DNA of 45,475 nt, from the IMG/VR virus record IMGVR_UViG_3300025778_000024, positions 1-45,475 of that record. One strand, 5' to 3'. This DNA comes from a virus. The notes under the pieces are model-generated. The model saw only the letters and a program-made list of their open reading frames with translations, ran no database searches and had not been told where the DNA came from. Made by a program: the position numbers and the translations under genes. Shown piece after piece: positions 26,971-34,179 of this stretch (position 1 is its first letter; the number at the start of each line of letters is the position of its first letter).

Positions 26971-29214
26971 TTAAAATTTGCCGTCTACCTGAAAACGATA
27001 CTTAACCCCCCCCAAACGCCAGAATGTACCAACGTCTTGCGATGATAGTGAAAATGCCATGAAACGCGCCCTAATCCGGCACGAAATGTATTCCGTGGAT
27101 TGCGTCATGGGGAATGTTACTGAACTGACCGTGTTAGACGGTGAGCCAGAATAGTAACTGGTTGACGGCGAGGTGGCTGTGTCAGTGGCGTAGTTGGTAT
27201 AGTAGATGGTTAAGTAAACAGTAGCATTTTGGTTGCCGCTGTACGTACCCCACTTCATGTCCGGCCAAATTTGATCCACAAAAACCAAGTTTTCGCCTTC
27301 AGCCAATTGGAAATAACCTGTCTGGAATGACGACAACATGGCCGTGGTTGTTGTTCCACTGGCGGCATCATTGCCCTTTTCATGCTGATAAATATATGTG
27401 TCGCTACCCGCGCCAATTGGTGGGCCAAGGACGGATTGGTCAATCCACGCAGTTCTGCCTAGTGTGCCAAAATCCCACTGTTGAGTTTGCACGTTATACT
27501 TAACGTAGCTATCGTTTTCAGTGGACGAGGAAGATGGATAATACCACGTAATCTCGTTAAATTGGCTGTTAACGCCACAAGCTACTTTGCTCAAATAATT
27601 TTGGTTAATGTTTTGAAAAATCACGTCAAAGATTGGGCATGGTATTGGCTGTGGGCCTGAACCCATGCTCATGAAAAACTGCCTTTGGGACATCCAGTAC
27701 ACAGCGCCATTTAGCTGACCAACGCAATGTCGTGATACCGCTCCGCAATTAGAACCAATCTTATTGAAGCTGTAAACAAACGGCGTTCCAACATATTGCA
27801 TGGCCCAAAGGTCTAAGTCAGTCCAAAGCAATCCCTGTTGCGGCCCTTGAATACCCGCCACAATCTTAGAACCTGTAGGGATGCGATATGAACCAGCTTG
27901 GTTGGTTGACGAAGCTATCCAATTGGTAAAATCGCCAACGTCACACCACCTGACAAGCATAGGGTCTGCCTGTAGGTTAAACGAAGAACCGTAAGCTACA
28001 ATCTGTCGTTGAGGCATGGCGACAAAAATGCCAGAATTAACGAGCGGGCCACTGCCACCCACAATCTGAGCATTTTGCAACTGCCCGTTAGGATCGTAGT
28101 AATAGATTGCGCCACCTGCAGGACATGCAACTAGATACGAACCAAAGTTATCTAAGGTCCAATCTGTCGCAGTGATTGCTGTGCCGGGAACAGACGGTTG
28201 AGTTGACCCAACACCAAACCCGCCCGTACCAAATCCGCCAACGCCAAACCCAGTACCCGTGGGTTGGGGGCCGATGGCAATGTAAAAATTGGATTGCACA
28301 TTGCCGCTATTTATTGCAGTTGGTCCAGCGGAAGATGTTGCCGTATTTGCGGCTGCAAAAGTAAATGAACTTGCGCTTGGAACTGTTAAAATGGTGTACA
28401 AACCAAAAAGTGCAATACCCCCAACGGTTGTAGATACACCAACATAAAACGTAGAACCTACGGAATACCCGTGGTTATCAAGGTAACATGTAACCGTAGA
28501 CTGCCCATTTGTGGTTTGAAAGGCAGGGACGCCAACTAATTTAGCCGTACCCGTGCCAGAGCCAACACCTGTAGCATTGAATATCACACCAACCGTATTG
28601 GCTGACGCGCCAATTAAGGTGTAGTCAGTTGTGCCAACAGTTACAATTTGATAGGTATCCCCTACCACAAATGACCCAGCCGTTGTGTTGGTTGACGTGT
28701 TGGCTGTTGAGGTTGCAGTACTTGCCGCCGTAATAGAATACGTTGTCCCAGAGGCGGTCAATAATTGATACGGCCCCGATAAAACAATCCCGCCAACAGA
28801 TACGGGCGTTATATAATCAACGTAATCCAGAACGGATGCAGTAATGTTGGAATCCGTTACGTTAACAACTTTTGAACCAGATGTGGTTGAGAATACTGGA
28901 GCCGTGTTGGTTATGCTTGTTTGTGGTGTAATGTTAACAAGGTTATTGCCAGTCAAAACATTAAGAGACGATTCAGCACCAATCCCAAGATGGTTGATGG
29001 CATTAAGATCAGCCCAACCCTTAAGTGCGCGAATCGCGGAACCAATAGCTGAATTATAATACGCCACCCAGCCGCCAAGCTTTTGGGCCAATCCAAATCC
29101 GTTCCGCTCTGGCAAAAAGCGAATCAATTGCGAAGAAGAATACGCTGCTTCATTTAAGGTTGGGGTGACGTTCGTATCGACACCGGGTTTGAGTTTGATC
29201 GTACCAAAGGGCAT
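26971..29214 (-). CDS. Tail nozzle / DNA-stabilisation-like protein
   Basis: This 747-aa protein begins MPFGTIKLKPGVDTNVTPTL and has a LPERNGFGLAQKLGGWVAYY start, as in proteins that close podovirus tails (P22 gp10 and T7 gp12-like nozzles). The first 300 residues include Thr/Ser/Gly-rich inserts resembling immunoglobulin-like or adhesin modules (for example SGTAKLVGVPAFQTTNGQST). Residues about 340-620 have a repeated aromatic pattern typical of a beta-propeller (LVACPAGGAIYYYDPNGQL, FFMSMGSGPQPI). It follows the adaptor-like gene by two bases. The role is inferred from context and architecture rather than from a clear family signature. Confidence 0.65.
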   Translation of the reverse strand: MPFGTIKLKPGVDTNVTPTLNEAAYSSSQLIRFLPERNGFGLAQKLGGWVAYYNSAIGSAIRALKGWADLNAINHLGIGAESSLNVLTGNNLVNITPQTSITNTAPVFSTTSGSKVVNVTDSNITASVLDYVDYITPVSVGGIVLSGPYQLLTASGTTYSITAASTATSTANTSTNTTAGSFVVGDTYQIVTVGTTDYTLIGASANTVGVIFNATGVGSGTGTAKLVGVPAFQTTNGQSTVTCYLDNHGYSVGSTFYVGVSTTVGGIALFGLYTILTVPSASSFTFAAANTATSSAGPTAINSGNVQSNFYIAIGPQPTGTGFGVGGFGTGGFGVGSTQPSVPGTAITATDWTLDNFGSYLVACPAGGAIYYYDPNGQLQNAQIVGGSGPLVNSGIFVAMPQRQIVAYGSSFNLQADPMLVRWCDVGDFTNWIASSTNQAGSYRIPTGSKIVAGIQGPQQGLLWTDLDLWAMQYVGTPFVYSFNKIGSNCGAVSRHCVGQLNGAVYWMSQRQFFMSMGSGPQPIPCPIFDVIFQNINQNYLSKVACGVNSQFNEITWYYPSSSSTENDSYVKYNVQTQQWDFGTLGRTAWIDQSVLGPPIGAGSDTYIYQHEKGNDAASGTTTTAMLSSFQTGYFQLAEGENLVFVDQIWPDMKWGTYSGNQNATVYLTIYYTNYATDTATSPSTSYYSGSPSNTVSSVTFPMTQSTEYISCRIRARFMAFSLSSQDVGTFWRLGGVKYRFQVDGKF

Positions 29215-29216
29215 GA

Positions 29217-29930
29217 TTAACCCCTAGTTGGCGAAGCGGCGGGGGCAGGTGAGTAAGACGACCAAGCAGCAGCCTCATATTTTTTGCGATTCTCCTCAAC
29301 CAACGCACTGGCTTTCAAAGCCTGATATTGGCTTTCGTAGGTCTGGGCCATTTGTGGGTCGTCGTTAATGCGCCCAAAGTTACGTTGGAAAGCGGAGATG
29401 TAAATCATACTTGCCATGATAAACATATCTGGCAGGTACGTTGAAATGTAAGTTGTCGTGTTTGTGGCAGAAAGCGGCGCAGAACGGACAGTGCCAGTTA
29501 TAATAGTACCGTAGTTACTGTCAGGCGTTGGCCCCACAATCATATATTGGCTAGTATTACCTGTAGTAGCAGTATCGCCCCCATAAACAGCAAAATACTG
29601 AGGTACGCCTGTCGTAGAACCTGATCCGTAAACATTCTGTATAAATTCTTTAGTAACTGGCAATAGCGGTGAAGAAACACCGGAATTAACTACTTCAAAC
29701 GTCTGCGGTACAATAAACTGCGACGTAGGTAAAGTTAACGTATTGTTATTTTGGGTAAATGAATAAGCTGTCGTGCTAATTTGAGTAGAAAGAAAGTCTA
29801 AATCACGCTGCATACGCAATTCTGCGTAGCTGATCATTTGGGGCAAAATGATCGTGAAATTGGTATCATTGGACGGAATGACGGCCATTGTGCTAATTTG
29901 CTGCACGTAACTTGAGTATGTTAAGGCCAT
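29217..29930 (-). CDS. Head-tail adaptor-like protein
   Basis: This 237-aa protein begins MALTYSSYVQQISTMAVIPS, with ISYAELRMQRDLDFLSTQIS near residues 34-53 and LPDMFIMASMIYISAFQRNF near 165-184. The pattern of a helical N-terminus, a beta core and a late helix with 'D-P-x-M/Q-A-Q-x-Y-E-x-x-Y-x-x-L' matches adaptors that connect the portal to the tail in SU10/T7-like podoviruses. It is encoded between the endolysin and nozzle-like genes, and is the second adaptor-like protein of the window. Confidence 0.65.
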   Translation of the reverse strand: MALTYSSYVQQISTMAVIPSNDTNFTIILPQMISYAELRMQRDLDFLSTQISTTAYSFTQNNNTLTLPTSQFIVPQTFEVVNSGVSSPLLPVTKEFIQNVYGSGSTTGVPQYFAVYGGDTATTGNTSQYMIVGPTPDSNYGTIITGTVRSAPLSATNTTTYISTYLPDMFIMASMIYISAFQRNFGRINDDPQMAQTYESQYQALKASALVEENRKKYEAAAWSSYSPAPAASPTRG

Positions 29931-29939
29931 AACTTAATC

Positions 29940-30452
29940 CTACGATGCCATGTCAAAGGCAGCCTTTTCCACCGCCGCAACTCTATTTGACCAACCTTTG
30001 CCAAACGTACCATACGTGGGCAAACTTTGCAAAAAGGCTAGTCTTGCTTCACAGACTCCCGTAGCAACTTCACGAGCGTTAGCCGCTTCACAAGCACTAA
30101 TTGTGGCTTGGCCGATTTGTCCGTCCGCACCAACACCAAGTACCTGCTGAAGGGTTTTCGCCGCACGGCCTACCCCACTATTAACAGCCATATCAAAAGT
30201 GGCATAGTCAATGCCAAGAGGAAGTGAGTCGCCACTGATCTTATCCCAATAATTAGCCTTATACAAAGAAGCCACGTCCTGCGGCCCTAAAGCCCTCATT
30301 TCAGCTTCAGTAACATCTCGCTTCACCCAAGATTCCCAAACTTTTTGCGTTACGCCAAGATTTGTACGACCGCCGGGGTCTTTGGGATTATCCGTATACC
30401 CACCTTCAGATTTAAGAACGAGGGCTAAACATTGTTCAAAATTACCGTTCAC
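29940..30452 (-). CDS. Endolysin, GH108 with peptidoglycan-binding domain
   Basis: This 170-aa protein is a phage murein hydrolase. The GH108 domain (residues 6-95) shows the catalytic S-E-G-G-Y (15-19, Glu16) and N-L-G-V-T (31-35) motifs. Residues 96-165 form the PG_binding_3 domain, starting with R-A-A-K-T-L-Q and G-x-D-G-x-I-G. It has no signal peptide, so it needs the holin encoded directly upstream (4-bp ATGA overlap) to reach the wall. Length and order are normal for the family. Confidence 0.9.
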   Translation of the reverse strand: MNGNFEQCLALVLKSEGGYTDNPKDPGGRTNLGVTQKVWESWVKRDVTEAEMRALGPQDVASLYKANYWDKISGDSLPLGIDYATFDMAVNSGVGRAAKTLQQVLGVGADGQIGQATISACEAANAREVATGVCEARLAFLQSLPTYGTFGKGWSNRVAAVEKAAFDMAS

Positions 30453-30979
30453 TGTTTGTTCCCCAAAGAAGCCGTAAGCGCATCAGTCTTTTGTTTCGAA
30501 CCAGCAGAAGAGCCAAAATAAAATCCCATAACGCCAGTCCAAGCAGTTCCAAGCGTCCCAATAAGCATAAGAAGTGCTTCACCACCCGTAGCTGGAAGGC
30601 CAAAATGTAAAATGTAGGCAATGATGCCAAAGAACCCGATTGTCACACCAACAGCCAAAACACGAGGAATCCAATCCCGCGTTGCAATCTGCATTTGACG
30701 GGCTGAATCACGGTCCTGTTCAGAAATCCGCTCCAGATCAATGTCCAAAGATTTCATTTGAACCTTAAAATCTGCGTCAATCTTTTTGAGAGCGGCTAAT
30801 TGGTCGCCATTTGGATTAGCCAAAGCCGACATAATGTCGTCCTCTGTTCCATCTTGATGCCCAAATAAAGCACTGGAAATGGCTTTAACTGCCATACCCC
30901 CTACAGGACCAAGCAATGCCGTCGCTAATGTTGGCGCAACGGATGAAATTAAAGGACCAAAATTTTTCATTAAATCCAT
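30449..30979 (-). CDS. GTA-type 3TM holin
   Basis: This 176-aa protein has a first weak hydrophobic part (residues 8-40), a charged helical middle (residues 45-105) and two strong membrane helices at about 107-128 and 133-153 (FFGIIAYILHFGLP, LLMLIGTLGTAWTGVMGFYFG). The layout is that of holins of the GTA 3TM family, known from gene transfer agents and phages of Alphaproteobacteria. It lets the endolysin through the inner membrane. An ATGA overlap joins it to the endolysin gene. Confidence 0.85.
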   Translation of the reverse strand: MDLMKNFGPLISSVAPTLATALLGPVGGMAVKAISSALFGHQDGTEDDIMSALANPNGDQLAALKKIDADFKVQMKSLDIDLERISEQDRDSARQMQIATRDWIPRVLAVGVTIGFFGIIAYILHFGLPATGGEALLMLIGTLGTAWTGVMGFYFGSSAGSKQKTDALTASLGNKQ

Positions 30980-30980
30980 A

Positions 30981-31454
30981 TTAATTCTCCCATACAGAGA
31001 CGTTCAAGCCTAAATCATTCATTTTTTTAATGAACGAATAGGCATATTGAGCGGCTGATTTCTTAATACCCAATTTATTTGCAAATTCCATTAAAGGAAT
31101 TTTTTCACCGTTTACATTTAAATAACGTGTATTTGTTTTGTTGTTTTGTTGTGTTTTAGGAGAAGCCCAACGGCAATTTTCTGGGCTATAATTTCCATTT
31201 ACATCAATACGATCAATGGACATTCCAATTGGTGGCTCCCCCATATCTTCATAAAAATTCTCAAAAATTTTCCACCTATCACAAACTCTAATGCCGCGAT
31301 CATAATAACGATGTGAATCTTTGTAATTTGGAAGTCCGCGTTCAATCATACCAGCCCAAATTTTATGGATTCTGGTATTTGTCATGCCATGCCGTGCGGA
31401 AAATCCTTTCTGGCCTTTAGCTGAAACAGGTTTCCCAGATTCTATAATGTCCAT
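30981..31454 (-). CDS. HNH/AP2-type homing endonuclease-like protein
   Basis: This 157-aa protein has TRIHKIWAGMIERG at the start, then YDRGIRVCDRWKIFENFYED and P-I-G-M-S-I-D-R-I-D-V-N-G-N-Y-S-P-E-N-C-R-W-A (about 76-98), the HNH motif of free-standing homing endonucleases. An NNKTNTR plus AP2-like DNA-binding stretch follows. Such genes copy themselves into phage genomes. It is A/T-richer than its neighbours and sits between two lysis/virion genes, with the holin gene one base downstream, which fits insertion of a mobile gene. Confidence 0.8.
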   Translation of the reverse strand: MDIIESGKPVSAKGQKGFSARHGMTNTRIHKIWAGMIERGLPNYKDSHRYYDRGIRVCDRWKIFENFYEDMGEPPIGMSIDRIDVNGNYSPENCRWASPKTQQNNKTNTRYLNVNGEKIPLMEFANKLGIKKSAAQYAYSFIKKMNDLGLNVSVWEN

Positions 31455-31455
31455 G

Positions 31456-31923
31456 TTATTTCACCGTCAACATAAGATATAAGCCAATTGCACCAATGCC
31501 TAATACCAGAAAACCCACAATACTGCTAACCATAATCAAATCCTTGCGGTTTTCTTCCTGTTCCTTCAAGGCAGCCGCAGCTTGACGGGCAGCTTCCTTC
31601 CGCATCTCAATGACTGACCGTTGAATACCTTCCCATGCGGCAGGGCCATACTGCCCCACAAACATATTTTTAACGTCCAACTGCATTTGCTGAGCCTTGG
31701 CTTTGGCGGCATAAATCTTAACCGCTTCAGCCTCAAACTCAGCTTGGCTTTGGAATAATTTCTTTTTGCGTGGTGTAGACGCAATAGTAACAATTTGGGC
31801 AACCTTACTGAAAAGATTGCCCACTTTTTCTGCAGTTTCCATTACGTCCTGCCCTGCATCGACGGCGGACTTGATGCTATTATAGATTGCAGTCGCGCCA
31901 GCGATGAGGGTAAACGGGTCCAT
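31456..31923 (-). CDS. Tail-anchored membrane protein near the lysis genes
   Basis: This 155-aa protein has a long helical, Ala/Lys/Gln-rich cytoplasmic part (residues 15-128), with KNMFVGQYGPAAWEGIQRSV, and one C-terminal membrane helix (about 130-152). Proteins with this A-x-V-K-x-M-F-V-G-Q-Y-G core occur in several T7-like and related phages with unknown function. Its place before the holin and endolysin genes, with only the homing gene between, suggests a lysis-linked or membrane-rearranging role. Confidence 0.65.
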   Translation of the reverse strand: MDPFTLIAGATAIYNSIKSAVDAGQDVMETAEKVGNLFSKVAQIVTIASTPRKKKLFQSQAEFEAEAVKIYAAKAKAQQMQLDVKNMFVGQYGPAAWEGIQRSVIEMRKEAARQAAAALKEQEENRKDLIMVSSIVGFLVLGIGAIGLYLMLTVK

Positions 31924-31935
31924 ACTTAGTCCATA

Positions 31936-32133
31936 TTATTCAGCAGGTGGGTTTTCCGGTGCTGGTTCCGCCGCAACAGGCGCAACGGCGGCAGCTTCAA
32001 CTTGAGGCTTTGCCTGACCATGTAGGAGATTAATAAGATCAGCAACTTCAGCATAGACGCCAGCACCAAGATGCTTAAGCACAGTGTTAACGTGAGCAAC
32101 GGTAAGTTTAAGGTCAAGTTCAAGATTATCCAT
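31936..32133 (-). CDS. Small conserved phage protein
   Basis: This 65-aa protein begins MDNLELDLKLTVAHVNTVLK and has GAGVYAEVADLINLLHGQ, then a disordered Ala/Pro/Glu tail. The 'L-E-L-x-L-x-V-x-x-V-N-x-V-L-x-x-L-G-x-x-x-x-x-E-V-x-x-L-I' pattern is common in small proteins of tailed phages near virion genes. The role is unknown. Confidence 0.65.
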   Translation of the reverse strand: MDNLELDLKLTVAHVNTVLKHLGAGVYAEVADLINLLHGQAKPQVEAAAVAPVAAEPAPENPPAE

Positions 32134-32142
32134 TATATCCTC

Positions 32143-32451
32143 TTAAAAAGGTGGTTGTTGGGTTTGTGACGTTGTTTCACCTAGTAGGTTAATTTGTGAA
32201 GCAATTTGTGCCTCAACGCCGGGCATACTAATGCAACCTGATACCCATGCATAGGCCATTTGTTGCGTAATATTTGCATATGGGACAAATTCTGCGGGAT
32301 TTGGCGAACCTAAATTGGCAGTGCCGGATGTTGATGCTGTGTGTGTTCCATCCGTACCCGTGCATACCCAGTTAATGGCTGTAACCACATTGGTCAGGCC
32401 ATCAGAGGATGGGTTTACAATGAATTGGGGAAATTCCCACGTATATTGCAT
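32143..32451 (-). CDS. Phage protein, DUF7936-like
   Basis: From the ATG at 32451 this 102-aa protein begins MQYTWEFPQFIVNPSSDGLT and then has VVTAINWVCTGTDGTHTAS. It ends ASQINLLGETTSQTQQPPF. The Y-x-W-x-F-P-x-F/L opening and V-x-x-I-x-W/Y-x-x-x-x-x-D-G block match small proteins encoded with tail fibres. The start overlaps the adhesin gene stop as TAATG. Function is unknown; a structural role is inferred. Confidence 0.6.
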   Translation of the reverse strand: MQYTWEFPQFIVNPSSDGLTNVVTAINWVCTGTDGTHTASTSGTANLGSPNPAEFVPYANITQQMAYAWVSGCISMPGVEAQIASQINLLGETTSQTQQPPF

Positions 32452-33692
32452 TAGGTGTATTCCCAAATGCGGATCATACCTTGGTAACCATTACCGCCAC
32501 TCAATGCCCCAGCGCCTGTATATGCGTTGTTGTATGCACCGCCGCCGCCAGCGCCCCATCCGTAACCATATGCCCCACTTGTAATTTGGCCTGTGCTTCT
32601 ATTTACCCACCCGCCAATATTAATACTATAAGGAGTGTCTACTGATCCACCAATATAAGCATTTACTGGGTTTACTGGGGAAATCGTATAATCCATATTA
32701 GACGCAGAACCAGTTGTTCCGGCAGTCCCAGCCCCGCCACTTCCGTAACCACCGCCAGTGCCACCTGAAATAGAATATGTTGTTCCACTAATTGTTATGG
32801 AGGTTGTGCCACCTGCCCCACCAGCGCCTGTTCCACCAATCCCCCCTGCACCTATGGCGTAAGTATAGCCAGTGGATGCTGCAACAGTTGCGTATTTAGT
32901 GGCAAACACAGAGCCGCCGCCACCGCCACCATATGTAAGACCACCATAATTTCCTGTGGTTCCACCGCCAGCCCCGCCAGCGCCAATCATTTCAATAAGA
33001 ATATGATTACAACCAGCCGGAGTTGTGTAAGTTCCGCCGCCTGTGCTTGTTAAAACTTGCGGGGCGCGAATTAATGTTCCACCGGATGCCAAGGATGAAG
33101 ATATCCATGTAGTCCCGTTAGATGTAAGCACGTTACCGCTTGTGCCGGGGTCCACAAATTGAACTGCACTGGTTCCGTTACCAAGAATGACATTATTGGC
33201 CGTAAGCGTTGAAGCGCCCGTACCACCGCTTGAAACCGCTAAAACTGACGAAATTAATCCATCATCCGCTTTTTTGACGTTTGTGCCATCGCAATAGACA
33301 AGGATGCTATATCCCTGTGGGCAAGAAACCGTAGTTCCAGCTGCTGCATTGCTGCCGTTATTGGAGCCAAACGTGATAGTAAATGCGCCAGATGTGCTAT
33401 TAGTAACAACCCACATACCCGCTACACTTTGTGGTAAAAGAACGGTCTGGTTAGCGGCTAATGCACCTGTAAGGTTAAACCGCATGGCTTGTGACGTTGA
33501 ACCCGCTGCAGTTGCGCTTGGTGCCGCAATATTGGTGTAAGTGGTAGACCCACCCGTATTTACGGATACAGATGTAGTATTGCCGTACATCTGATCAAGG
33601 ATGGTTGCATTATAGTTAAGCGGCTGATCCCACGTTGGCGACGTGCTATTATACGCTGGTTCGTTCAGGGCAAGGTTTGGTGTCGTACTCAT
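32451..33692 (-). CDS. Gly-rich tail adhesin
   Basis: This 413-aa protein opens MSTTPNLALNEPAYNSTSPT, an N-terminal form common in phage tail proteins. Residues 150-215 carry a GGTGAS-type phage tail repeat, shared in style with the long fibre. From about residue 235 the sequence becomes very Gly-rich (GAGGAGGG, GGGGGGSVFATKY, GAGGIGGTGAGGAGG and others), in blocks separated by aromatic residues. Alternating polyglycine motifs recall the adhesins of T2/S16 (gp38), where polyglycine helices hold receptor-binding loops. It is a good candidate for the host-receptor-binding tip; the Gly-rich loops vary easily. Confidence 0.7.
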   Translation of the reverse strand: MSTTPNLALNEPAYNSTSPTWDQPLNYNATILDQMYGNTTSVSVNTGGSTTYTNIAAPSATAAGSTSQAMRFNLTGALAANQTVLLPQSVAGMWVVTNSTSGAFTITFGSNNGSNAAAGTTVSCPQGYSILVYCDGTNVKKADDGLISSVLAVSSGGTGASTLTANNVILGNGTSAVQFVDPGTSGNVLTSNGTTWISSSLASGGTLIRAPQVLTSTGGGTYTTPAGCNHILIEMIGAGGAGGGTTGNYGGLTYGGGGGGSVFATKYATVAASTGYTYAIGAGGIGGTGAGGAGGTTSITISGTTYSISGGTGGGYGSGGAGTAGTTGSASNMDYTISPVNPVNAYIGGSVDTPYSINIGGWVNRSTGQITSGAYGYGWGAGGGGAYNNAYTGAGALSGGNGYQGMIRIWEYT

Positions 33693-33928
33693 GGCTTGTC
33701 CGCCTTATTGTCAAGTTTGTCGTAGATACGTTGGAACATATCCTCAATGTGCTTCATTCTCTGGTCCAAATCCACCTTGAGGACATATTCCTTTGGCATA
33801 TTGGCTTCCAGTTTATTTAAATCACGTTGCAGTTCTTTGACCGCGCCCCATAGTTCACGCAGGAACCATCCCGCCACCGTCAGGATCGCGCCGCCAACTA
33901 TGTCTATGAGGGTTTGGTAATCAGACAT
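33689..33928 (-). CDS. Small membrane-anchored coiled-coil protein
   Basis: This 79-aa protein has an N-terminal hydrophobic helix (residues 7-24, LIDIVGGAILTVAGWFLREL) and a coiled coil (about 28-75, KELQRDLNKLEANMPKEYVL). Small proteins with this 'G-W-F-x-R-E-L-W-x-A-V-K-x-L' start and a coiled-coil end are frequent next to tail fibre genes in phages. They resemble XhlA-type or holin-associated proteins, but the role is unknown. Confidence 0.65.
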   Translation of the reverse strand: MSDYQTLIDIVGGAILTVAGWFLRELWGAVKELQRDLNKLEANMPKEYVLKVDLDQRMKHIEDMFQRIYDKLDNKADKP

Positions 33929-34175
33929 TTTGTCCCGCCAATGCTTGTATTTGTGCGGTTAATGTAGCCAATTGCGCTTGAAGTTCAGCAAGCGTTGGTG
34001 AAGATAAATTTGCCGCCGCAACCGATGCCATGTGAGCATCAATAATGACTTGAGCATCTTCATCAGAAATTAAAATGCTTTCTGGGTCCATAGTACCAAG
34101 TTCAACCAATTGTTCAAAGGTTTGATCAACGTCAACAAAGGACAAGGTTCCTTTTGGTGTTTTATAATATGCCAT
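33921..34175 (-). CDS. Hypothetical protein next to the fibre gene
   Basis: This 84-aa protein begins MAYYKTPKGTLSFVDVDQTF and has ILISDEDAQVIIDAHMASVA, then a coiled-coil-like end (LAELQAQLATLTAQIQALAG). A small protein with a D-E-D-A/x-x-x-I-x-A motif following a fibre gene often acts in fibre assembly; no more can be said. It overlaps the next gene by 8 bp. Confidence 0.6.
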   Translation of the reverse strand: MAYYKTPKGTLSFVDVDQTFEQLVELGTMDPESILISDEDAQVIIDAHMASVAAANLSSPTLAELQAQLATLTAQIQALAGQNV

Positions 34176-34179
34176 TGAA

